A stretch of DNA of 64,000 nt. It comes from Gonocerus acuteangulatus (lineage: Eukaryota > Arthropoda > Insecta > Hemiptera > Coreidae). A program made the translations under genes and the position numbers. Each line of letters begins with the position of its first letter. The stretch's first letter is position 1. The notes beneath the pieces are model-generated. The model was not told the DNA's origin, made no database searches, and saw nothing but the letters and a program-made list of their open reading frames with translations. Positions 55,927 to 64,000 of this stretch are shown one piece after another. The stretch is from positions 12,743,141 through 12,807,140 of the forward strand of contig OX328131.1 in assembly GCA_946811695.1 (NCBI GenBank), written 5' to 3'.

Positions 55927-56533
55927 AAAGCTGGCCATTCACGTTTCGATTTGCAGTACAACTTAGTAGGACTACTTGTTGGATAGTAGTCTCACGCTCC
56001 GACTTGCTATCCAACTATCGATTCAACTTTAGTCCTAGTCTGTATATACGACTGTGTAGGTTGGTCACGGGCCGAAAAATGTATCGAGTGCAGACCGAAG
56101 AGTCCCAAAGCACAGGCACTGACTGAGCTAAGTTGGACGACTTTGATCAGACTCCCCTACTCATGCGCCAACTCCGTCGCCAGTCGGATGTCCGACTAGA
56201 CTTCCAAAATGCCCATTCACGTCCTGCCTTGTGGTCCAATTTCGGCAGTTGGACCACAGGTCGTACTGGAAGTAGGAACGTAAATGATCTGCTTTATATA
56301 TTTACCATTAATTTCCTCGTCATGAAAATGAGCGATAGACATTGAAAATGCTATAAACATTGACGGACATAAGACCTTCGCCGTCAGCTGTAATCCAAGC
56401 AACGGCGTACAATCTATGTAATAAGCTAGCAATTACACAATCCAACAAGCCCATTAACGATCCGACTTGTGGTTCAAGTGCGGAAGTTGGACCAAAAATC
56501 GTACTACGAATCGGAACGTGAATGGCCTGCTTT
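55927..56533. mobile_element. MITE-like element with AAAGC inverted ends (family G), copy 1
   Basis: The left end AAAGCTGGCCATTCACGTTT and the right end (reverse complement AAAGCAGGCCATTCACGTTC, then CGATTCGTAGTAC) match over about 33 bp. A third end-like block ATGATCTGCTTT lies inside at 56284-56295, so a 370-bp subelement is also possible. GGACCACAAGTCGG-like sequences repeat inside in both orientations. TA borders both ends. The interior 56300-56440 matches the reverse complement of 62396-62534. Confidence 0.7.
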
Positions 56534-58948
56534 ATTTAAAGTCAGTAATAATAAGAGGCTTATGGGAGGAATCTCCTCTAAGATGTTCTCCTCTCGCAGC
56601 TTACAGTAGTCTTGTCAAATGCTGAAGAAGCATAAACTTCTGTTGATCCCATCAAACTGTAAGGATGATGGTGAAGTCACAAGGCGTGATCACAAGAACT
56701 GCCTAAATTATGATCCATACAAATTATATTATAACTCGCGACCTATATGTATATACTGGGACATAACAGGCCTATTTTATATTTCTATAAGGCGTGTGTT
56801 GCTAGGTAGGTGCGGATAGAGGGTTGATTACCTTAGCTTTCTGATAATTGTGGTTAGTTACCTAAAAGAGGAGTTAGTAGCCGATGATGGAAGAGTACAG
56901 CATAATGATTGCTAAGCTGTATTAATAGCCCCTCCCTTGTGGTGGCCGTCTTATCGTGGTTTCTACCTCCCATCATCACCATTGGCTATTGATGGATTCT
57001 TGATGTGATAATAGTTGTCTACTAATACAAGTACTCTCTGCCAAGTACTCGTATGAGCGTTTTTTTTTTTTTTTGCGGAATATTCTAGGGACCTCTGGTG
57101 ATTATTAGCGTGATGTCGATGGATACTACGAGCCCTTTTTGATATGAAGGATGGACATTCTGACACAATTCCATATGAAGGTGGTTGATAAAATGAACCC
57201 GGTCGTCTCTGCTTGAAGGCGAATAGATTGGGACGTAAGCTAGACGAGAAAGCGATTGGATAATAACCACAGATATTGTTCGTCCTTGGTTTAAAAGGAT
57301 TTGCATCCACAAGGACGTTTTACGCAACCTCAAATTTGCAATCTTTCTTCGGGCTTTCGTCTCTCTCTGACGAAATAGGCAACCGATAGTATGCAATGGA
57401 AATTCGCCTTTAGTAACATAATTTTTTATATTATCAAGAACTTATCGAACAATACTCGAGGAGGTTAAACTAGACAAAAAAATGCAGTTCAACACCACCG
57501 ACCGCACATTTCTGTCTCTCTTTTTTCCAGATACACGCTGTTCTAAAAGTTCTTTAAAAACATAGGCGGCTCTAGACAAAGATTTTTGGAGGGGCTAATT
57601 TAGTATGGGCTTATGTGGACAAGAAGTGTCATAGAACCTTGACCTAGTTATGACGAAGAAGCTCCCACCCGTTAGGGAAAGTGTAGTTTTATAGAGAACA
57701 ATAAGGGGATTGTGTAGTTACCTGGCGGGACCCCAGAAATACCTTGGTCACATGCCCTAGTCAAGGTAAGGATATTCCCGAACCGGTGATGCCGTCAGCC
57801 TTTAAGGAATTCCTACATCTGATTAATGGTAGTAATGTCTGGATCTCATCATTTATATTCGCTGTCTTCGTATAAACTGGTTCTGCAAGGAAGAAACTAT
57901 TGACATTTTGTTTTTATATGACATCACCGTCTAAATATAATAACAGTAATGAGAAAATAACCATTTACAATTTACGCGCTAAACAAATAATACACTCTGC
58001 CAAACCCTCCGTTGTGTTTTTTTATTTTTTTTTTTTTTTACTATTAGTGCAAAAAAAATGTATACAAGCAGAGTAAATTGGAGTTGTTCTACGAAAAACA
58101 GGGTTTTTTTTTTTTTTTCTAAAGGACCTTTTAAGGCCTTATTTCTGGAACGGAGTGAGATATTTGGTTGATGGTGTTGAACTACATCCTGTACAGATTT
58201 GAGATTTTTTGAGAATTACTTCTAAATTTATAATTTGAATCAAAGAAATGATTTGTTTTATAGTTCATAATATTTATAATTTTGTTGTCATATTTTTAAT
58301 GTTTATATAGTCTTATTGTTTATATTAGTGATATTGAGTTGTTTTTTGTTGTTGTTTTGTATATATTCCATATTTTATTTTTATGTATGTAATTAATTAA
58401 GATATAAATGAATAAATATCCAAAAATATTTCATAAGTTTAGTGTAACAGAGCAAAATTCAGAAGCTTTGAGTGTTTAATCGTTGAAAACACCCAATTGT
58501 AGAATTATTTATTCTCTCTTAATTTTTCTTTACCGTTATTGTAGTCTAGGTGGGTTTTAATAGGCGAATAAAAATACATTTTTTTATTCGGAAGTGGCCC
58601 TGCGTGCAAAGGTTCTCTAAGATTAAGGCTGTAATACATTATTTTAATTGATACTGAAGAGCCGTCAAGGGGACGTAAAACATGCAGAAAAAATAAATGA
58701 TTATTAAAGAATGGCGTGTTATTAATGAGGTTTGTCCTTTTAAAAATACTTAGTGGTAATTAGGGTTCCCATCATATAATATCTGTACTCTGAAGGTAAA
58801 GGACAGCCTGTCACATGTTCGTAATTGTTCAGGAGATCAAATTTTCCATAACTTTGAACTATTAAAGTATGTTTTTTTGTTACTTATAGATAGGTATAGT
58901 TAAAAAGAAATGTTCTACTTTGTTTTTGACATTGATATTCAATTGAAA
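56534..58948. other. Unassigned, with T tracts
   Basis: T runs lie near 57060, 58020 and 58104. CATAGGCGGC near 57563 resembles a hAT end, but no partner is found. Overlapping minus-strand frames at 56963-57396 have no recognisable motif. Confidence 0.4.
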
Positions 58949-59068
58949 GTATTGATCATAGACAAACAAATTCACAAGTCTATATAGAGTATTGATCATA
59001 GACAAACAAAATCAGAAGTCTATATAGAGTATTGATCATAGACAAACAAAATCAGAAGTCTATATAGA
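58949..59068 (+). repeat. Three tandem copies of a 40-bp unit
   Basis: GTATTGATCATAGACAAACA starts at 58949, 58989 and 59029. The last two units are identical. Confidence 0.95.
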
Positions 59069-59231
59069 TTGTTTTACCTCAAATGAAAACGGACATGATT
59101 TTATTTTACACTGTCTTATCTTCTTTATTTAAGGGAACAGGACATTGTGCCCTATAGATAGAAAAATCCACAATAAGAACATGTTGTTTAATAAAAAAAA
59201 CACCATATTAAAAGTAAATTTAATAAAAAAA

Positions 59232-59490
59232 ATGGACATGTCGTTGATGCAAAAGCAAAGTATCGAATGTGAAAATCACCACTTTCAAGAGTGAAAATAC
59301 TTTTATTTATTACTTTGCTTTTAGACAGTCAAATAGTCGGCAGATTAGACCTACTGACAGTGGTTACATCCTCCTTTCATTGTGTGAACTTAGATTCAAG
59401 AGTTTGCCGTCCAACAGCAATCAGTAAAGATTTAAAATGAAACATGCGTTTTTTTCACATTCGATACTTTGCATTTGTATCGACGATGTG
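59232..59490. mobile_element. MITE-like family Y element with about 40-bp inverted ends
   Basis: The left end GTCGTTGATGCAAAAGCAAA then GTATCGAATGTGAAAA is inverted at the right (TTCACATTCGATACTTTGCA then TTTGTATCGACGAT). The interior aligns with the reverse complement of 38559-38740. Confidence 0.75.
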
Positions 59491-59686
59491 TCCTTTACCT
59501 CCGGGGTACAGATGTACATTCTATTATTTGAAGAAGTCAAGGAATGGATCGGCTGAGAGAAAATATAAGATTTTCAGAAAAATCAGTATTTAAGAACGTT
59601 CCGGTATCCTTCTTCAGCAACAAATGCCTCACTAAACCTAAATGCATTACTTACATGGCGGACTTTTATTTCGGCGCATCGACATC

Positions 59687-59813
59687 TATAGTCCGCGCGC
59701 GAACAAAAGAACCAGAAGGGGCGTGGCTGGAGGGGAGCTAGGCCTTCCAGGACACATGGGCTGGGTGTAGCGCGTGCGCACTACTTGATTCCTTTGTTTG
59801 CGGGCGGACTATA
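59687..59813. mobile_element. MITE with 22-bp inverted ends (family M), copy 2
   Basis: TATAGTCCGCGCGCGAACAAA on the left pairs with TTTGTTTGCGGGCGGACTATA on the right. GGAGGGGAGCTAGGCCTTCC, CATGGGCTG and TGCGCACT are shared with 26639-26755. Confidence 0.82.
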
Positions 59814-59825
59814 GGGCATTAGAAC

Positions 59826-59870
59826 CGGGCTATCTATAGGTTGCCATCCTTCCTATACATCCACGGTACT
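59826..59870 (-). repeat. SINE-2 tail fragment
   Basis: GGGCTATCTATAGGTTGCCA then TCCTTCCTATACATCCACGG is the reverse complement of 13788-13830 with few changes. Confidence 0.6.
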
Positions 59871-60689
59871 GCAGGAAACATGTTATATTTTGAGGGATCC
59901 TCAATCTTCCCTAAGTATACCATTTATTACAATATTTTCGTAGTATTTTATAAAATAATCTCTCTGAGATTATCTAGTTGTCGACTGGGTATAAAGAGAA
60001 AATAGATTGTTAAATGTTGACACCTTTTAAATTTGGAGGCCAACTACCCGGTCTCTCTTGGCAAGCCGCCTCGATATCTCTTTCAAGCTAGGGAACATTT
60101 CGGATTCCGTTAATATCTCTCTAGAAAACGTGTATCCAGTTCTATTCGGAGGATTATAGGGAAAGATATCCCTATAATAGAGAGAGTAGCTTGAGGCAAT
60201 AATGAGTACTTTTTTTTTACTATTAGCTTCAAAAATATCACAAAACATAGAACAAAAATGGCGTCTGGATTGAATTATTATGGCTGACAACAAATTGAAA
60301 CAATCAAACACATAATTACTGACTGGACAATATTTAATTTATTTTGCAGTAATTTACGTGGTCACTTAGCAGAACAGCATTTATTAGCCAAAAATTACTG
60401 ATTCAATGATATTTACACCTGAAAGTAAAGCATTTTAAAATGTTAAAATAGAAAAATAAAAAATAAAATTATCTTCCGTCTTTTAACATCTGTGTATCAT
60501 AATCTCATATTTTCTCTGGGTGAGATGGAATCGCGGCGTAACTTTGTACAATTAATCATATGTAGTGCTAATAAGCTTAGCAGTGTATGCACCGAGGAAA
60601 ATATTAAAAAAAAATTACCCTAAGGTTGGCTGAAGAAAGAAACCTACAAAAAATATAAAGACCCATAAAACGAAAAAAAAAAAAAACAA
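59871..60689. other. Unassigned
   Basis: A hairpin-like ATAGGGAAAGATATCCCTAT lies near 60157. No gene is supported. Confidence 0.35.
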
Positions 60690-60902
60690 TCAAACAATAT
60701 TTCGGCTTAAGTCAAGTATGACTTGATCATATTTGCCTGTTTTGAAATATTTTTTTATAAAATTGAATGAGGAGCAAAGAAATTAGATGAATAATTTACA
60801 AAGCGATAATTTTTAGACTTTAATATTGATAAGTGTTCGATGATTTTAAATTATTTTTTCCAGATAGTTCCTGATGATGGCATTCAGCCAAAATATTGTT
60901 TT
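60690..60902. mobile_element. Palindromic element with hammerhead-like cores (family P), copy P4
   Basis: On the plus strand at 60869-60897, CTGATGATGGCATTCAGCCA then AAATATT shows an exact CUGAUGA, a 4-bp stem GGC(T)/GCC(A), and AAA in place of GAAA. On the minus strand at 60694-60730 a stem AAGTC-GACTT is followed by GCCGAAATATTG. The arms point outward as in P1-P3. The right end directly abuts a LINE tail. Confidence 0.52.
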
Positions 60903-61745
60903 TGAATGAATGAATGAAAATGAATGAATGAATGAATGAATGAAAAAAAAACTTTATTCTGGGACTTCGTCCCATAAGAATAAAAATAAGTACAAAATAA
61001 ACAATAAACAAATTTAACCTAAAAATATAAATATGAATAAAGAAAAACAAAAGTATAAAAGAACAAAACAAAAAAAGCAACTAATACAAATATTATATGT
61101 GAAGCCTTAAATAATAAAATGAAATATAAGTAAATATGTACATTCATTGGAATGGGGCAATGATGATACAATGATCAGAGGGGGATGGGAATAAAATTAA
61201 AGAGTTTAAATAAACAAATAAATATTAAAAAGTTGAATAAATATTAAAGGAATGGGGGCTATAAAAAGATATAAACTAGGAAAATGCATAAACACGAGAA
61301 AAAAACAGCAATATAATTTACAAAGGTAATCAGGTCTTCCTGGTGGTGAAATTTTAAGAAGCGTCTTCCTGGGAGGATAGGAGAAAAGCAAAGAGGCGGG
61401 ATTTAAAGACAGGTAAGGAAGGAGAGTGTCGAATGGAAAGAGGGATTGAGTTCCAGAAGGAGGAGGCTCGGGAGATGAAGGAACGGTCGAAGAAGGCTGT
61501 TTTATGAGTGGGAGGATAGAGATCGGAGGGACGGGAGCGGGTACCACGGGAATGGACAGCCGATTTAAACTGCAGGAGGTTATAAATATAGGAAGGAGAT
61601 TTGGAAGAAATGGTTTGGTAAAGGAAGGAACCTAGAAAATATTGTCGTCGAATTGATGGAAATAGCCACTTCAACTCGGAATACCGGTGTGAAATATGGG
61701 CATCCCTGGGGGTATCGAGGATAAATCTGTTTTTAATTAAGAAAA
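60903..61745 (-). pseudogene. Non-LTR retrotransposon 3' end: RT C-terminal domain, 3' UTR and (TTCA)n tail
   Basis: On the minus strand, an open frame from about 61740 to 61354 reads NRFILDTPRDAHISHRYSEL, KWLFPSIRRQYF, then FDRSFISRASSFWNSIPLSI and LPVFKSRLFAFL. This is the conserved end of CR1/Jockey-type reverse transcriptases (LKWLPxxxR...PSYL...RSF...WNSLP...FKxxL). The usual C-terminus is present and followed by 450 bp of 3' UTR with CAGAATAAAG and a (TTCA)n tail at 60903-60947. The catalytic palm and endonuclease are missing, so this is a 5'-truncated copy. The C-terminal frame itself is free of stops, so the insertion is fairly young. Confidence 0.85.
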
Positions 61746-61854
61746 TATAAATTTTTGAAACTGGTAGACCTGATTGGCCTCTTGATGACTTAAAGGATGT
61801 CTAAAAAAAAGTGGTAGCACTTATCAACTCAATATAAAGGCCCAGCTGTAAGCA
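61746..61854. other. Unassigned spacer
   Basis: Short sequence between the truncated LINE and family X copy X5; no feature is seen. Confidence 0.3.
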
Positions 61855-61977
61855 TCTTATCCCTGATCCTAATCGAGACATAAAACGTCTTTGCAAGTGG
61901 GGAGGTTGGAAGGGAAATTCCCCCTGACGTTCGAACATGCGCAGTTGAACTTTTCCATCTATATGAACGGGCTGTAC
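61855..61977 (-). repeat. Family X, copy X5
   Basis: The minus strand carries CCCGTTCATATAGATGGAAA, AGTTCAACTGCGCATGTTCG and TTTATGTCTCGATTAGGATC in family order. Confidence 0.65.
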
Positions 61978-62395
61978 CTAATAGGAAAACTGTCAGCAAA
62001 ATTGTATAAGAATTTAAGACATCTTTGAATAAGATTTTGACCTCTGAAGGCATAGCCAAAAAAATACTTATGATGATTGAATATTTTTACTAAAAGAATC
62101 TGGTTGTTTCTCTTCTTCTTACTTGAATGAAAGTAAATTATATGTAATTAAGTAGTTATTATCTTGAAATAAGTATTTAAATTACTCTTTTCCGTTACCA
62201 TTTTTGTCTTTAATCGTTTTTTTAAAACGAGAGTTTCAGAGTTTTTTTTTTGTAAATCCAAAAATAAAAAATAAAAGACGAGTCATTAATCACTTATAAC
62301 AATTGACTCCATTTAATGTTGAGACTGCGTGCCGCTCGTCCACTGATGGCGTGAGAGGCTGGAGAATCTATGTCAAGGCAGTGTCTATAGGATGG

Positions 62396-63258
62396 TGTGT
62401 AATTGCTAGCTTATTATATAGATGGTATGCCGTTGCTCGGGTTACAGCTGACGGCGAAGGTCTTAGCAACGTCAACGTTTATAGCATTGTTCTATCGCTC
62501 ACTTTCTTGGTGGGGAAACTAATAGTAAAGATATAAAGCAGGTCAGTCACCTTCCAATTTGCAACCTAAGTTCCTAAGTTGGACCACAAGTCGGATCATG
62601 AATGGGCTTGTTGGAAGTCTAGTTGAACAAGTCGGAAAATTTTGAGGGACGACTCGAAGGTCCGAAATCCGACTGGTGACGGAGTAAGTCCGTGAGGGGG
62701 GAGTTGGATCAAAGTCGTCGAACTTACTTTCCTCAGTCAGTGCTTGACCTTCGGGCATATTCGGTCTGCTGTCGATACATTTTTCAGCTCGTTAGCGACG
62801 TACACAGGCCTGAAAAAAAACTAGGACGAAAGTTGGATAGTAAGTCGTCCAACATCAGTCAGGGCTTCTGGCAACTTCGTTCTGATATCGATACATTTTT
62901 CGGCTCGTGAGCGACGTACACAGGCCTGAAAACAGGATAGGACAAAAGTTGGATCGCTAGTTGGATAGTAAGTCGTCCAACTTCAGTCAGGGCTTCTGGC
63001 AACTTCGTTCTGATATCAATACATTTTTCGGCTCGTGAGCGACGTACACAGTCCTGAAAACAGACTAGGACTAAAGTTGGATCGCTAGTTGGATAGCAAG
63101 TCGTCCAACTTCAGTCAGAGATTCTGGCAACTTCGTTCTGATATCGATATATTTTTCGGCTAAAGTTGGATAGCAAGTCGGAGCGTGAGTGGAGTCTACT
63201 ATCCAACTAGAAGTCCTACCAAGTCGTACTGCAAATCGGAACGTGAATGGCCTGCTTT
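62396..63258. mobile_element. Family G element, copy 2, with internal tandem repeats
   Basis: The end-like block AAAGCAGGTCAGTCACCTTC at 62535 pairs with the right end GGAACGTGAATGGCCTGCTTT at 63238-63258. Upstream, 62396-62534 is the reverse complement of 56300-56440. Between 62733 and 63170 a unit of about 120-130 bp is repeated three and a half times. It contains CAGTCAGGGCTTCTGGCAAC, GATACATTTTTCGGCTCG, GAGCGACGTACACAG and AGTTGGATAGTAAGTCGTCC. Copy 1 has only one such unit. No transposase is encoded. Confidence 0.7.
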
Positions 63259-64000
63259 AGGCTGTACATTATGGTAAATTAATTTATCCTATTTCTTTTC
63301 ATATTAACGAAAGTTTCGACTGCTCCAAAATTTTGGATCGAGACAAAAATTCATCTGCGCGTTCGGGAGTCATCCCAACTATAACAGTTACATTTTGGTT
63401 ACGTTTAGACAAGACGAAGTGTTTTCCAAGGATCTTATTTTCTCACGCATATTGAAAAGATAATGATACGCAATCGGATAAGTAAAGGAATAGTTTGGGT
63501 TCGGCCAAGATAAACGATAAACAGCCAGATTCAGGTTTGTAAAAAATATCCATATTTTGGGCGTTTTGTCAGCCTTCTTCAGCTTAAAAAAGCATTCCAC
63601 AAGCTCTCCTAACCATCATCGGCTTTCCCAGGTTCTTCACGACTGTGTAACCCCTTTTTTCTGTCCCGAGAATTAACAGGAAGAATAATCTAAATAGTAA
63701 ACAGCATATTAGATCATGGAATTATGTTATACAACTTTTTTAGCACTTTCCCCAAGCAAAGTAGCTATTGAGGTTGCACTCATGATGGAATTTAGTAGTT
63801 GCTACTGACGTGGGAACTAATATTATTCGCTTGCAATTCATATGGATGTAGTGAGTGAGAATAGGAAGCGCGTGGGAGGAGTTACGATGGTGAGGTCATC
63901 CTTGTTCCCGTCGGCGGTCTCCTGGCTAGTCGCCATAACCCCATTCAGTCACTACTTGGGGAGTTCATGTCTTTTATTTACCCATTTAATATAAGCTAAC
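63259..64000. other. Unassigned end of window, with a possible family P end
   Basis: On the minus strand at 63545-63577, CTGAAGAAGGCTGACAAAAC then GCCCAAAATATGG shows CTGAAGA and a GGC/GCC stem as in family P, but GAAAC is lost. Nothing else is supported. Confidence 0.35.

Noticed and set aside
57085..57396. Minus-strand frames of 103 and 115 codons
   Set aside because: Two overlapping frames compete, there is no domain, and a T tract lies within one of them.
57563..57620. hAT end (CATAGGCGGC...)
   Set aside because: No matching inverted end or 8-bp duplication was found within several kilobases.

Overview
This window looks like gene-poor, repeat-rich nuclear DNA from an animal, most likely an invertebrate and probably an arthropod. 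I see no bacterial-style gene packing, no operon, and no long open reading frame apart from one produced by a 60-bp minisatellite. Base composition is AT-rich, with many A/T tracts and (TA)n runs. The recognisable content is mobile-element debris: mariner, hAT and Harbinger-like DNA elements, non-LTR retrotransposon 3' ends, tRNA-derived SINEs and Penelope-like or retrozyme-like palindromes. The arthropod assignment rests on this mixture and is an inference.

Layout, 1-16 kb: two degraded mariner transposase tails (405-692); a hAT-type element with perfect 8-bp target duplications that contains a SINE and a LINE tail (1729-2994); a SINE (4753-4903); a hairpin-rich stretch with microsatellites (5.3-6.1 kb); a Helitron-like repeat (6119-6597); a palindromic element (6911-7113); a perfect 20-bp palindrome (10751-10770); a 117-bp tandem duplication (13284-13517); and a reverse Helitron-like copy with a tRNA-like module (15241-15435).

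16-34 kb: an 85-bp satellite of exactly 28 units (16946-19325); a foldback element of about 800 bp (20102-20903); a 758-bp element with 65-bp inverted ends (23109-23866) and a SINE attached to it; a LINE RNase H/C-terminal relic (25260-25831); a SINE and a short MITE (26.4-26.8 kb); a LINE tail with an internal 98-bp duplication (29110-30125); two MITEs (30325-30709, 31153-31571); and two inverted-repeat elements whose arms carry hammerhead-like cores (31761-32076, 32622-33107).

34-50 kb: an AT-rich 126/127-bp satellite (35049-36806), a 60-bp minisatellite (39776-40370) and a 156-bp satellite (41701-42792), all showing higher-order patterning; a Harbinger-like MITE (40904-41100); a hAT element with 8-bp target duplications (43091-43679); Helitron-like copies (44894-45341, 49332-49814); and a hAT MITE inserted into an older inverted repeat (47255-48004).

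50-64 kb: a SINE (51815-51988); an internally deleted mariner with both ends (52727-53567); two clusters of one terminal-inverted-repeat family (55927-56533 and 62396-63258); a small MITE (59687-59813); a hammerhead-like palindrome (60690-60902); and a LINE 3' end with a (TTCA)n tail (60903-61745).

None of these elements appears able to move by itself: every transposase or reverse-transcriptase trace is truncated or broken. The most unusual signals are the recurrent palindromes with outward-pointing hammerhead-like cores and the four tandem arrays with dimeric or multimeric order. I found no host gene, rRNA, convincing functional tRNA or CRISPR array.
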